This document shows positions 9,312 through 18,369 of a stretch of 64,000 nucleotides of DNA, piece after piece. The position numbers were made by a program, and so were the translations under genes. Location of the stretch: NCBI RefSeq assembly GCF_008369915.1, contig NZ_VSRN01000001.1:3716501-3780500 (forward strand). Direction: 5' to 3'. This DNA is from Dyadobacter sp. UC 10. Lineage in GTDB: Bacteria > Bacteroidota > Bacteroidia > Cytophagales > Spirosomataceae. The first letter of the stretch is position 1; each line of letters begins with the position of its first letter. The notes under the pieces are model-generated. The model worked only from the letters and a program-made list of their open reading frames with translations. It did no database searches and was not told the origin of the DNA.

Positions 9312-9812
9312 TTATTTGTTAGGCAAGACGCCCGGAGTGTAAATTAATGCAACGCAATGCCCGGCAATACCTTCTTCCCGGCCCACAAATCCGATATGTT
9401 CAGATGTAGTCGCTTTAATAGATATGTCTTCTTCTGAAATGTCGATTACGGTAGCAAGGCAACTTTTCATGGCGGGAATATGCGGGTTCAATTTTGGATT
9501 TTGCAAAACAACGGTAACGTCTATATTCCCGACTTCAAAGCCTTTTTGCCTGACCATTTTTAATACCGTCGATAGCAATATTTTACTGTCAGCGCCTTTC
9601 CACTGCGGATCTTTATCAGAAAAATGATAGCCGATATTGCGCATATTTGCAGCACCCAGTAGTGCGTCACAGATAACATGACAGATAATATCGGCATCGG
9701 AATGCCCCTTTGCGCCGTGTGTATGTGGAATTTGAATGCCGCCAAGCCAGAACGGCCTGCCCTCTTCCAGTTGGTGAACATCGTAGCCCTGGCCTACGCG
9801 GAATGGAAACAT
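9312..9812 (-). CDS. ispF: 2-C-methyl-D-erythritol 2,4-cyclodiphosphate synthase
   Basis: 166 residues, the normal IspF size. It converts CDP-methylerythritol 2-phosphate to the cyclic diphosphate in the MEP isoprenoid pathway as a trimer. Hallmarks are the GYDVHQ metal-binding N-terminus, GHSDADIICHVICDALLGA, and the C-terminal IKATTSEHIGFVGREEGIAGH substrate and metal segment. It lies 50 bases after the putative anti-sigma gene and 33 bases before the amidohydrolase, all on the minus strand. Confidence 0.96.
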   Translation of the reverse strand: MFPFRVGQGYDVHQLEEGRPFWLGGIQIPHTHGAKGHSDADIICHVICDALLGAANMRNIGYHFSDKDPQWKGADSKILLSTVLKMVRQKGFEVGNIDVTVVLQNPKLNPHIPAMKSCLATVIDISEEDISIKATTSEHIGFVGREEGIAGHCVALIYTPGVLPNK

Positions 9813-9862
9813 ATTATACTGTAATGCGGATTTACTCTTTGATGATCTTTATGATTCGGAAT

Positions 9863-10318
9863 CTATCTGACCTGCTCTATCTGCTGCATTTTTAATTTTT
9901 GCAATTCCTCTTTCTGGCTCGCCGATTTAAAGTAGTAATATAGTCCGGCTATCAGGAATATTTTGGACAAAATGAACACAGCAATAAATGCCGGGCGCCA
10001 GAATTTGTGCACTTTAATATGGGTATCATTAACCTCTACATCTAAATATCGGCGGCTATTGTCTTCGTTAGTAAATTGGTGCTTTTCTTTTCTGTCCCGT
10101 GCGGTACGCAGCTTAACCACTTCCCGCACTGCCTCAGGCGGATTTACTGACCCTTTCTGAAAATATCGGTTAATGCCGGCTTCGAGTCGGACGGTATATT
10201 CCTCGAGTGCCTGGTCGGAAGACACTATTTCCCTGACCTGCTCCTGTTCTTTTTTATCTGTAAGTCCAAGCAAATGAGCTTCCAGTATTCCGCTTTCAAT
10301 GAATTCCTGTGTTTTCAA
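9863..10318 (-). CDS. putative membrane anti-sigma factor
   Basis: 151 residues. The N-terminus (ESGILEAHLLGLTDKKEQEQ) resembles the helical anti-sigma domain of RskA-type proteins. A charged middle part is followed by one transmembrane segment at about residues 110-128 (PAFIAVFILSKIFLIAGLYYYF) and a short coiled-coil-like tail outside (SASQKEELQKLKMQQIEQ). The topology, and its position 11 bases after a sigma-like gene, fit a membrane anti-sigma factor. Full-length RskA proteins have a larger periplasmic domain, so this is a shortened version. The function is inferred. Confidence 0.6.
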   Translation of the reverse strand: MKTQEFIESGILEAHLLGLTDKKEQEQVREIVSSDQALEEYTVRLEAGINRYFQKGSVNPPEAVREVVKLRTARDRKEKHQFTNEDNSRRYLDVEVNDTHIKVHKFWRPAFIAVFILSKIFLIAGLYYYFKSASQKEELQKLKMQQIEQVR

Positions 10319-10329
10319 TGTGTGCCGTG

Positions 10330-10791
10330 TTATGCGTTATTGTTTAGTTTAAAAAAGTCATGAAAACTACGCAGGACCTCCGCCTTGCTCATGTTAAGCT
10401 TTCCGGCAACTTCTTCGGGGGTAAATCCCTGGCGAAAAGCCAGGTCAAAAATAACCTGTGGCGTCGGCGTTCCAGCCGGTTGGGTATAGTCTTCTTCCAG
10501 GGGAGTTAAAGCAGACAATTTCTTCTTCGCCTCAACGGCTTTTGCTCGTGCAAGCTTGATAATGCAGGCAGCATATGAAAACGGATAACTATTGCATGAC
10601 TGCAGCAAGGGTGACGAGAACACGCTCACTAAGATTTCCTGTGCCAAATGCGGCTGCGGGATGATTTGCAGAATGATACCATAAGCCATTGCACCGTATT
10701 GGTCGTATACTTCAACAGAACTCAGGTTTCTCTCTTGTTTCAGAATAGATTGCGGTCCGGATCCACTGCTTACCCTTTCTAGTTCATTCAT
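10330..10791 (-). CDS. divergent sigma-70-like protein
   Basis: 153 residues. The N-terminal half (VYDQYGAMAYGIILQIIPQPHLAQEILVSVF) follows the spacing of sigma region 2, and the C-terminus (FDLAFRQGFTPEEVAGKLNMSKAEVLRSFHDF) is a region-4 helix-turn-helix with the usual FTPEEVAxxL wording. The acidic DAEDxxQ core of region 2 is replaced by HLAQEIL, so core polymerase or -10 binding may be altered. It is followed at once by the anti-sigma-like gene. It may be a real but diverged ECF sigma, or a regulator that lost sigma activity. Confidence 0.6.
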   Translation of the reverse strand: MNELERVSSGSGPQSILKQERNLSSVEVYDQYGAMAYGIILQIIPQPHLAQEILVSVFSSPLLQSCNSYPFSYAACIIKLARAKAVEAKKKLSALTPLEEDYTQPAGTPTPQVIFDLAFRQGFTPEEVAGKLNMSKAEVLRSFHDFFKLNNNA

Positions 10792-11019
10792 ACACTACAA
10801 TTAATAAATATAGTCGACAATAAGAGGGTTGTAGATTGAGACGGTGAAGTTGTTTCCTGGTATTTATTGGAGAATACACTAAGGTAAATTTAATGGAATA
10901 ACCTTATAATTTACCATTTGAAATAAAAAACTTGAATCCTTTCTGCACCCCCGGGCCGGATGCTCCCCATACTATATTAGGACTTAACCTGAAAGATGTT
11001 CGTTGCATACCTTTACGCT

Positions 11020-11679
11020 ATGACAAATCAAATCGCAGTAATTTTTGATATGGATGGTGTGATCTGCCATACCAACCCATATCATTCCAAAGCCTTTAAG
11101 GAATTCTTTTCAAAACGGAATTTAAGTCCGACCGAAGCGGATTTCGCCGCGCATATGTATGGAAAAAGCAACAGTTATATCCTCAGCCATTTTCTTGAAA
11201 GGGTGGTCGAAGGGGACGAATTGCTTCAACTGGAAGATGAAAAGGAAAGCCTGTTCCGGCAGATTTACGAACCTTTTATCGAGCCGATTGCCGGATTTGT
11301 TCCTTTTATAGAAGACCTGCTAAGCCATAATGTTAAGCTGGGCGTGGCTACGTCGGCACCGCTTGCCAATCTGGAATTGATATTGGGGAAGGTTTCTGTA
11401 AAACATTACCTCGGCTCTGTCCTGGCGAGTGAAAATGTGAAGAAGCACAAGCCTGATCCTGAAGTTTACCTTTCCTCAGCGGCCAATCTGCGAGTTTCAC
11501 CTGATCAATGCGTAGTTTTTGAAGATTCGTTTTCCGGAGTTTCGGCTGCGCTCAATGCAGGGATGCGGGTAGTAGGAGTGCTCAGCTCGCATACAATCGA
11601 AGAATTGCCGCCTTGCAATCTGTACATTGAAGATTATCGGGATATATCATTCGCGAAAGTGCTCGCCCTTTTTGATTGA
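11020..11679 (+). CDS. HAD-superfamily hydrolase, beta-phosphoglucomutase-like
   Basis: About 219 residues from the ATG at 11020; an ATG at 10996 gives eight extra residues. Motif I is FDMDGVICHT (nucleophile D10, acid D12), motif II is VATSAP, motif III is KKHKPDPEVY and motif IV is VFEDSFSGVSAA. The helical cap between residues 15 and 80 makes it subclass I, like phosphoglucomutases and phosphoglycolate or sugar-phosphate phosphatases. The substrate is not evident. It ends 2 bases from the convergent NlpC/P60 gene. Confidence 0.88.
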   Translation: MTNQIAVIFDMDGVICHTNPYHSKAFKEFFSKRNLSPTEADFAAHMYGKSNSYILSHFLERVVEGDELLQLEDEKESLFRQIYEPFIEPIAGFVPFIEDLLSHNVKLGVATSAPLANLELILGKVSVKHYLGSVLASENVKKHKPDPEVYLSSAANLRVSPDQCVVFEDSFSGVSAALNAGMRVVGVLSSHTIEELPPCNLYIEDYRDISFAKVLALFD

Positions 11680-11681
11680 GG

Positions 11682-12305
11682 TTAAATGCCCTGAAAAGGT
11701 CGCATTGCTTTCACAAACCGACCTTTGAAATAGGTCGAAAAAAGGTTGTCTTCCCTCACGCCCCGGGAAGTAGATGCATGGATAAAAATGATCTCCTGCG
11801 GGCTTCTGACATCTGTTACAATGCCTGCATGGGATACGTAGCCTTCCTTGCCTGCTTCGGGAACGAAGAACAGCCAGTCGCCGGGCTTGATATCTTTAAG
11901 CTGGCTCACTTCCTGGCCAAATTCCGATTGCTGCCACGATATCCGGGGGACTTTCATTCCTACTTCCGAATAAACCGAACAGATCAGTCCGGAGCAATCG
12001 ATGCCGTTTTTGTCATTTCCGCCCGAGCGGTAAGGTGTGCCGGTATAAGTACGGGCAACCTGGACGACCTGGGGTACATCGGATGTATTCCGCGGGTTTG
12101 AATACGCTGGCCTGGTGGTGGCGGCAGGCTTTCTCGCAGGTGGTCTGGCAGCGGGTTTCTTAGATATGAGCGTTCTTCTGCTGCTTTTGGAAGTGACGCT
12201 TTTTTCCGGTGTTTTGCGGAGGGTATCGCACGAAAAGAGCAGAAAAGATAATAAAATCGAAAAGGTAAGAAAAGTGGCAACGGAAATTTGCTTCTTCATG
12301 CGCAA
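11682..12305 (-). CDS. NlpC/P60 cell-wall peptidase lipoprotein
   Basis: 207 residues. The signal peptide ends in a lipobox (FSC, Cys26), then a basic, proline-rich linker, then an NlpC/P60 domain from about residue 78. The catalytic cysteine is C104 in GIDCSGLI, and the His is in SHAGIVTD with a downstream polar residue. Such enzymes cut D-Glu-diaminopimelate bonds in peptidoglycan. An ATG two codons downstream (12299) is an equally good start. Confidence 0.9.
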   Translation of the reverse strand: MRMKKQISVATFLTFSILLSFLLFSCDTLRKTPEKSVTSKSSRRTLISKKPAARPPARKPAATTRPAYSNPRNTSDVPQVVQVARTYTGTPYRSGGNDKNGIDCSGLICSVYSEVGMKVPRISWQQSEFGQEVSQLKDIKPGDWLFFVPEAGKEGYVSHAGIVTDVRSPQEIIFIHASTSRGVREDNLFSTYFKGRFVKAMRPFQGI

Positions 12306-12461
12306 GCTTTGAATTGAAACAATGTTTGATCAAAAATACTAAGAAAAAAATCTTCGGAACACTCAAAAAGCAGGCTGAATCCAAGAATGAGCGTCTATTT
12401 AAACAACTGAATACGCACCGAAAAATTGTAGCAAAAGTTATGTGACTGGCCGCTTTGTGGT

Positions 12462-12469
12462 TAGTTTTG
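12462..12469 (+). promoter_or_regulatory. candidate TAnnTTTG (-7) element
   Basis: A perfect match to the Bacteroidota -7 consensus, 38 bases before the ATG of the FAH gene. No good -33 TTG lies at the usual distance, so this is a weak call. Confidence 0.25.
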
Positions 12470-12507
12470 TTCTTATAATCATTCCCCTTTAAACTGTATT
12501 CAACTGA

Positions 12508-13119
12508 ATGAAAATTATTTGTGTCGGACGGAATTACGCAGACCATATTGCGGAATTAAACAACGAAAAGCCTGATGCCCCCGTCATTTTTCTAAAACCT
12601 GAAACGGCCCAGCTTCGTATCGGAGAGCCGTTTTTTTACCCCGGTTTTTCAAAAGACGTGCATCATGAGGTGGAGCTTGTTGTCAAGATCAACCGGGTCG
12701 GTAAGAATATCGAAGAGCGGTTTGCACACAAATATTACGACGAGATCGGAATAGGGATCGATTTTACAGCGAGAGACCTGCAGGCTGAACTGAAAAGCAA
12801 AGGCTTGCCGTGGGAGCTTGCAAAAGCATTCAACGGTTCAGCGCCGGTATCCGAATTCGTATCCGTAAGTGAGTTCGCTGATATTCAGGATATTAATTTT
12901 AGCCTCGAAATCAATGGGGAAACAAGGCAGCAGGGTAATTCGGCGATGATGCTGTACCGGATCAACTACCTGATATCGTTTGTTTCTAAATACTTTATGC
13001 TGAAAAAAGGCGACCTGATCTTTACCGGAACCCCCAAAGGCGTTTCAGCTGTGCAGATTGGGGACAAGCTGACCGCATTCATTGAAGGCAAGAAGATGCT
13101 GGAATTATTCGTTAAGTGA
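12508..13119 (+). CDS. fumarylacetoacetate hydrolase family protein (acylpyruvase/oxaloacetate tautomerase-like)
   Basis: 203 residues, the short single-domain form. It starts with MKIICVGRNYADHI and has the metal-binding glutamates in VHHEVELVVKI plus GIDFTARDLQ and the C-terminal FTGTPKGVS motif. Short FAH proteins of this type hydrolyse acylpyruvates or interconvert oxaloacetate tautomers. It is followed by the M23 peptidase gene, either overlapping it by 4 bases (GTGA) if that gene starts at 13116, or 50 bases ahead of an ATG start. Confidence 0.9.
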   Translation: MKIICVGRNYADHIAELNNEKPDAPVIFLKPETAQLRIGEPFFYPGFSKDVHHEVELVVKINRVGKNIEERFAHKYYDEIGIGIDFTARDLQAELKSKGLPWELAKAFNGSAPVSEFVSVSEFADIQDINFSLEINGETRQQGNSAMMLYRINYLISFVSKYFMLKKGDLIFTGTPKGVSAVQIGDKLTAFIEGKKMLELFVK

Positions 13120-13169
13120 ACCATAATCTTCCAGTTACCGGTCCTTGGTGCCGCAATCATTCATTCTTC

Positions 13170-15128
13170 ATGCATTATTGTTCCCGGATATTTATCCGAA
13201 CCTGTTTTTTTGCTTTGGGATTGCTGACAGTGGGCGAGCCTTCGTTGGCCCAGAAACAATCGTATACCAAAAATTACTACCAGTTCCCGATCCGTCCCGG
13301 CTTACCCAATTCGCTTGCAGGCGGCCTGGGCGACTTGCGGAGTAATCATTTTCATGCCGGCCTCGACATCCGGACCCAGCAGCGGGAAGGTTTACCCGTT
13401 TACGCTGCTGCTGAGGGTTATGTATATAAAGTGGGCGTACAGCGCAGCGGTTATGGGAATGTGATCTATCTGCGTCACCCAAACGGGCAGACGACTGTTT
13501 ACGGGCATTTACTAAAATTCGGCGAGCCGCTGGCCAGCTATGTACGACAGGAGCAATACAAGCAGCAGACCTTTGAAATCGAGTTGTTTCCGGAGGAAGG
13601 GAAATATGCTGTAAAAAAGGGTGAAGTAATCGCGCTTTCCGGCAATACCGGCGGCTCGGCTGGTCCGCATTTGCACTTTGAAATACGCGACTCTAAAAAC
13701 AACTATCTCAATCCGCTTTATTTTGGGTTTAAGGAAATCAGGGATGTAACTCCCCCGAAATTTGTCAATCTGGCAATTCGTCCTCTTGACATCAATGGCC
13801 GCGTCAATGGTCAGTTCAACAGGCTGGTTTACGCGCCGGTCAAAATGGAAAATGGTTCTTATCGGCTCAAAGAACCTGTCACGGCCACAGGAATGATCGG
13901 GTTTGACCTCGTTGCGCACGATCAGATGACAGGTACAGGTTTCAGATACGGGCTGCAATGCATTGAGATTAAAATGGACGGGCAGGAGGTATTCTCGTAT
14001 AATATTGAGATTTTCCCCAGCACCTCCACTAGAGATTATAACAACCTGATCGATTACCAGACCGAGCAGGCCACAGGACAACGGTTCCTGAAATGTTATG
14101 TTCCTGATGGAAACAACTTTAATCTGTTCAAAACCAATGCCTATCAGGGTAAACTCAATATTACAGATACGTTAAGCCACGAGGTAAGTATTAGAATATC
14201 TGATTCTTACGAAAATTCTTCGGAGTTATTCTTTACAATCAAAGGAGAAGCCAGGAACCAGCCTTTGCCGGTTCATGACATGGAAGTAAGCCCCGAGTGG
14301 GTACAGACAGAGGTACAGGAAAACACTTTGGTGGTGAAAGCAAAATACTATCGCAGCTCGCTTCCATTGATTACCTATTATGTAGCAGGCAAGGAGGTTA
14401 AGAGCAAGCCTGATCTGTACGCAGACGAAACGGCCGTATTTCTGACAGACCTCCGCGAGTACCGGCCCGATTCCGTAAGGGTTGGTGACAAAACGGTGAA
14501 AACTTTCCTTAGGAGCCAGATTTTTCCGGCGGCTCCCTCCACCTATCAGGGCGAAAGATGGGCGGTTGATTTCAAGAATACCAGCTTATTTGATACATTA
14601 TTTCTGACCGGACAGCAAAATTTCAATGCATTGACGATCAACAATCGCGGAACTGCGCTCAACGATTACATTTCAGTTTCCTTCTCGCCCGAAAATATTC
14701 CCGAGAATAAGGAAAAGGCGCGGGTTTACCGATATGTGAATGGCTATTACCGGTTTTTGGGAGGTAATTGGGAAGAAGACAGGATCAGGTTTGACACCAG
14801 AGAACTGGGCACATTCGTTGTCATGGCCGACACGCTTCCTCCCAAAGTCAAGTTGATTGAACACAGTAAGTCAAGGATCCGGGGCTATATCAGCGATGCA
14901 ACATCCGGGATAGGCCAGTTTAAAGCTTTTGTGAACGGCGAGTGGGTACTGCTTAATTATGATTATAAAAAAGCATATATCTGGTCAGAAAAATTGGACA
15001 GGGAAAAGCCTTTTGAGGGCGAGCTGATCGTAGAAGTGACGGACAGGGCGGGAAATAGTACTATCTTGCGGACAGAAATTGCGGAGCCAGTACCTGTCCG
15101 TAAAAAGGTAAAAAAACGTAGAAAATAG
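13170..15128 (+). CDS. exported M23 peptidase with large C-terminal region
   Basis: About 652 residues from the ATG at 13170, which gives a clear signal peptide ending in SLAQ; an in-frame GTG at 13116 overlaps the previous stop codon and would add 18 residues. The M23 domain lies near the N-terminus: HFHAGLDI supplies the first His and Asp, and GPHLHFEIRD the HxH pair, so the LytM-type zinc site is intact. These enzymes cut peptidoglycan cross-links. The remaining 400 or so residues are beta-rich and resemble Ig-like domains. The peroxiredoxin gene follows after only 3 bases. Confidence 0.9.
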   Translation: MHYCSRIFIRTCFFALGLLTVGEPSLAQKQSYTKNYYQFPIRPGLPNSLAGGLGDLRSNHFHAGLDIRTQQREGLPVYAAAEGYVYKVGVQRSGYGNVIYLRHPNGQTTVYGHLLKFGEPLASYVRQEQYKQQTFEIELFPEEGKYAVKKGEVIALSGNTGGSAGPHLHFEIRDSKNNYLNPLYFGFKEIRDVTPPKFVNLAIRPLDINGRVNGQFNRLVYAPVKMENGSYRLKEPVTATGMIGFDLVAHDQMTGTGFRYGLQCIEIKMDGQEVFSYNIEIFPSTSTRDYNNLIDYQTEQATGQRFLKCYVPDGNNFNLFKTNAYQGKLNITDTLSHEVSIRISDSYENSSELFFTIKGEARNQPLPVHDMEVSPEWVQTEVQENTLVVKAKYYRSSLPLITYYVAGKEVKSKPDLYADETAVFLTDLREYRPDSVRVGDKTVKTFLRSQIFPAAPSTYQGERWAVDFKNTSLFDTLFLTGQQNFNALTINNRGTALNDYISVSFSPENIPENKEKARVYRYVNGYYRFLGGNWEEDRIRFDTRELGTFVVMADTLPPKVKLIEHSKSRIRGYISDATSGIGQFKAFVNGEWVLLNYDYKKAYIWSEKLDREKPFEGELIVEVTDRAGNSTILRTEIAEPVPVRKKVKKRRK

Positions 15129-15131
15129 TAT

Positions 15132-15590
15132 ATGGGACTTGAAGTGGGACAACCCGCACCGGCATTTTCAGCCAAAGACCAGAATGGTAAGGAAGTAAAA
15201 CTTTCAGATTTTAAAGGAAAAAAACTGATTCTGTACTTTTATCCTAAAGACAACACGCCGACCTGCACAACACAAGCCTGCAACCTTCGGGATAATTATA
15301 AAATGCTTCTGAAAAAGGGCTATAAGGTGCTGGGTGTGAGTGTCGATGATGAAAAATCGCATTTGAAGTTTATAAAAAAGTATGACCTGCCTTTTCCGCT
15401 TCTTGCAGACACAACGCATAAAATGGTAGAGGATTATCGGGTTTGGGGCGAGAAGACCTTGTTCGGTCGCAATTATATGGGGGTTCTACGCACAACCTTC
15501 GTCATTAATGAACAAGGGGTAATCGAGGAGATTATTCAAAAAGTGGAATCCAAAAATCACGCAGGTCAAATTCTTGGTAATACTGATTAA
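15132..15590 (+). CDS. bcp: thioredoxin-dependent peroxiredoxin, Bcp/PrxQ type
   Basis: 152 residues. It reduces hydroperoxides with electrons from thioredoxin. The peroxidatic cysteine is C45 in DNTPTCTTQAC and the resolving cysteine is C50, the five-residue spacing of the PrxQ/Bcp group. An Arg near the C-terminus (RTTFVINEQG) completes the active site. No signal peptide is present, so it is cytoplasmic. It is 3 bases behind the M23 peptidase gene, so the two are probably co-transcribed. Confidence 0.95.
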   Translation: MGLEVGQPAPAFSAKDQNGKEVKLSDFKGKKLILYFYPKDNTPTCTTQACNLRDNYKMLLKKGYKVLGVSVDDEKSHLKFIKKYDLPFPLLADTTHKMVEDYRVWGEKTLFGRNYMGVLRTTFVINEQGVIEEIIQKVESKNHAGQILGNTD

Positions 15591-15696
15591 TAATAAGTCA
15601 TTTTACCAAACGTAATAAGCAGACATTTGTCTGGCTAAGTCGCTCACGGAGAGAGGCCCGCCGGATCTAGTACAGTCCAATAGAAAATAGATAAAA

Positions 15697-16554
15697 ATGG
15701 AAATTGAACAATTAGAAAAAGTAGCTTCGCAAGTTCGCAGGGACATTGTACGCATGGTACATGGCTGCCAATCGGGTCACCCCGGAGGATCCCTTGGCTG
15801 TACTGAATTATTTGTGGCACTGTATTTCGAGCGCCTCAAATTGAAGGAAGAAGGCGGAAAGCCTGTTTTTGACATGAATGGTACAGACGAGGACCTTTTC
15901 TTCCTCTCGAATGGACACATATCGCCGGTTTGGTATAGTGTGCTTGCCCGCCGCGGGTATTTCCCGGTTTCTGAACTGGCTACTTTCCGTAAGCTTGATT
16001 CAAGATTGCAGGGGCACCCAACTACACATGAACACCTGGAAGGTATCCGCATTGCATCCGGTTCGCTTGGGCAAGGGCTTTCAGTTGCGCTTGGTGCAGC
16101 AGTGGCGAAGAAGCTCAATAATGACAAAGGATTGGTATACGTGCTGATGGGCGACGGCGAGCAGCAGGAAGGCCAGGTTTGGGAAGCCGTTACATTTGCG
16201 CCTCACCACCAGGTTGATAATCTGATCGCCTTCATAGATTTGAACGGGCAGCAGATCGATGGCCCGACGGTGAAAGTAATGAACAACCGTGATTTGGGTA
16301 AAAAATATGAAGCTTTCGGCTGGGAAGTAATTTCTATTGAAGAAGGTAATGATATGGCAGCTGTATTAAAAGGTCTTTATGAAGCGAAGAGCCGCCTCGG
16401 CCACGGCAGGCCGATCCTGGTTCTGCTTCACACCGGGATGGGTTTTGGGGTTGACTTTATGATGGGTAGCCACAAATGGCACGGAGTAGCACCAAACGAC
16501 GAGCAGCTTGCCGCGGCGTTGGGCCAACTGGAAGAAAGCCTGGGCGATTATTAA
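15697..16554 (+). CDS. transketolase, N-terminal (thiamine diphosphate-binding) subunit
   Basis: 285 residues covering the first third of a normal transketolase. The histidines in CQSGHPGGSLGC and the thiamine diphosphate/Mg motif GDGEQQEGQVWEA through NGQQIDG are present. It pairs with the product of the next gene to move two-carbon ketol units in the non-oxidative pentose phosphate pathway. The split arrangement is common in Bacteroidota, Firmicutes and archaea, so it is not a frameshift. Confidence 0.95.
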   Translation: MEIEQLEKVASQVRRDIVRMVHGCQSGHPGGSLGCTELFVALYFERLKLKEEGGKPVFDMNGTDEDLFFLSNGHISPVWYSVLARRGYFPVSELATFRKLDSRLQGHPTTHEHLEGIRIASGSLGQGLSVALGAAVAKKLNNDKGLVYVLMGDGEQQEGQVWEAVTFAPHHQVDNLIAFIDLNGQQIDGPTVKVMNNRDLGKKYEAFGWEVISIEEGNDMAAVLKGLYEAKSRLGHGRPILVLLHTGMGFGVDFMMGSHKWHGVAPNDEQLAAALGQLEESLGDY

Positions 16555-16613
16555 TTCAAAAGCCTCTTTCAACAACCCTTAAAGTCATTATTTATTTAAA
16601 AGAAACTTCACAA

Positions 16614-17567
16614 ATGAAAAAATACACCTTCACTGAGAAGAAAGATACACGTTCTGGTTTTGGGGCCGGAATGCATGTGCTTGGTCAGCAAAACCCGAAT
16701 GTGGTTGCACTCTGCGCTGACCTTGTGGGTTCACTGAAATTGGAGCCATTTATCAAAGAAAATCCGGAGCGGTTCATTCAATGCGGTATCTCCGAAGCGA
16801 ATATGATCGGTCTTTCTGCCGGTTTAACGATCGGTGGTAAAATTCCTTTTGCTACTACGTTTGCCAATTTTGCGACAGGCCGAGTTTATGATCAGATCCG
16901 CCAGAGTGTGGCTTACTCCAACAAAAACGTTAAAATATGCGCTTCTCACGCAGGATTAACGCTTGGTGAAGACGGAGCAACGCACCAAATTCTGGAAGAC
17001 CTGGGCATGATGAAAATGTTGCCGGGCATGACAGTAATCAATCCTTGTGATTATAACCAGACCAAAGCGGCGACAATCGCAATCGCAGATTATGAAGGTC
17101 CGGTTTATCTCCGTTTCGGACGTCCGGTAATTCCCGTATTTACCGATGCAGATCAGAAATTCGAGATCGGCAAGGCGTGGATGGTCAATGAAGGAACTGA
17201 CGTCAGCATTTTTGCGACAGGCCACATGGTTTGGGAAGCGATCCAGGCTGGTGAGATTTTAGAGGCGGAGGGTATTAATGCAGAGATCATTAACATTCAT
17301 ACAATAAAGCCGCTGGATGAAGAGGCGATATTGAAATCTGTTGAGAAAACGGGCTGTGCTGTTTCAGCGGAAGAACATAACCGCTTAGGCGGTCTAGGAG
17401 ACAGTATTGCGCAGGTTTTGGTTAAAAACAAGCTTGTTCCGCAGGAATATGTAGCTGTTAACGATAGTTTCGGAGAAAGCGGAACCCCGGCACAGCTTCT
17501 TGAAAAATACGGATTAACTGCCAAGCATATCGTGGAAGCAGCCAAACGTGCAATCGCAAGAAAATAA
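16614..17567 (+). CDS. transketolase, C-terminal subunit
   Basis: About 317 residues from the ATG at 16614; the open frame reaches back into the previous gene but that part is out of register with the family. It holds the pyrimidine-binding domain (RFIQCGISEANMIGLSAG, with the catalytic Glu, and ASHAGLTLGEDGATHQ) and the C-terminal domain (VSAEEHNRLGGLGDS). It forms the active enzyme with the N-terminal subunit 59 bases upstream. A strong terminator follows. Confidence 0.95.
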   Translation: MKKYTFTEKKDTRSGFGAGMHVLGQQNPNVVALCADLVGSLKLEPFIKENPERFIQCGISEANMIGLSAGLTIGGKIPFATTFANFATGRVYDQIRQSVAYSNKNVKICASHAGLTLGEDGATHQILEDLGMMKMLPGMTVINPCDYNQTKAATIAIADYEGPVYLRFGRPVIPVFTDADQKFEIGKAWMVNEGTDVSIFATGHMVWEAIQAGEILEAEGINAEIINIHTIKPLDEEAILKSVEKTGCAVSAEEHNRLGGLGDSIAQVLVKNKLVPQEYVAVNDSFGESGTPAQLLEKYGLTAKHIVEAAKRAIARK

Positions 17568-17607
17568 CCGGACTGTCGTTTTACGACGACTATTCTGATA
17601 GAAAATG

Positions 17608-17658
17608 AGCCCGGCGGGACGACAAAACCTTGGTTTTGCTTCTGCCGGGCTTAATTTT
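17608..17658 (+). terminator. terminator after the transketolase genes
   Basis: Outer stem AGCCCGGC with GCCGGGCTT and an inner AAAACC/GGTTTT stem, followed by TTAATTTTTG. It lies about 40 bases after the stop codon. Confidence 0.8.
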
Positions 17659-17771
17659 TGTTTGACCGAGAAAAAAAATAAGTTATTATTGATTGATGTT
17701 GATTTTTAGTTTGGCGGATAAATCATTACTTGCCACAATAAGGAATTAGCCATCAGGTTAGTACTGATTAA

Positions 17772-18314
17772 ATGTCTGACGAAGAATTATTAGCCCTTTT
17801 TGCGAATCCGGAAACGCGTCGAAACGCGTTCAACCAATTGGTACGAAAGTACCAGCAAAAGGTATATTGGTTGGTACGGAAGATGGTGATTGACCATGAT
17901 GATGCAAATGATGTTACGCAGGATGTTTTTATAAAAGCATGGACTGCGCTTGAAAATTTCAGGGGAGACTCGAAATTTTATACCTGGCTTTATCGCATTG
18001 CGAGTAATGAGGCTATCAATTTTCTGAATAAAAAGCGGAGAAAATATTTTATTCCGATTTACGATGTCGAGAATGAGCTCAGTGAAAAGCTGGAAGCAGA
18101 TCCCGAGGTTAGCGGAGATGCCATTCAACTAAAATTACAAAAAGCGATATTAAAACTGCCGGAAAAGCAAAGGCTGGTATTTAACCTTAAATATTTTGAA
18201 GAACTGCCTTATGAGGAAATCTCAGAAATAACCGGGACTTCCGTCGGCGCACTTAAGGCCTCTTATCACTGGGCAACAAAAAAAATTGAAGACTTTTTAA
18301 ATGATACCGATTAA
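17772..18314 (+). CDS. ECF RNA polymerase sigma factor, RpoE-like
   Basis: 180 residues. Region 2 is canonical (RKYQQKVYWLVRKM, then DANDVTQDVFIKAW, then TWLYRIASNEAINF), and region 4 has LPEKQRLVFNLKYFEELPYEEISEITGTSVGALKASY as a helix-turn-helix. It directs core polymerase to a small regulon. The next two genes are co-directional and close: a single-pass membrane protein 55 bases on and a periplasmic LTxxQ-like protein 19 bases after that. The first is the likely anti-sigma, so envelope stress is a reasonable guess for the signal. Confidence 0.93.
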   Translation: MSDEELLALFANPETRRNAFNQLVRKYQQKVYWLVRKMVIDHDDANDVTQDVFIKAWTALENFRGDSKFYTWLYRIASNEAINFLNKKRRKYFIPIYDVENELSEKLEADPEVSGDAIQLKLQKAILKLPEKQRLVFNLKYFEELPYEEISEITGTSVGALKASYHWATKKIEDFLNDTD

Positions 18315-18369
18315 ACCATTTCAAGTGCGAACAGTCAAACTTTTGAATAAGTAAAAAATCTTAAGAATT

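Noticed and set aside
13512..14081. Long minus-strand open frame inside the M23 peptidase gene
   Set aside because: It is an antisense shadow of a gene with an intact zinc site and signal peptide.
15697..17567. Transketolase broken into two genes
   Set aside because: The split falls at the normal domain border with separate start codons and is common in many phyla, so it is not a pseudogene.
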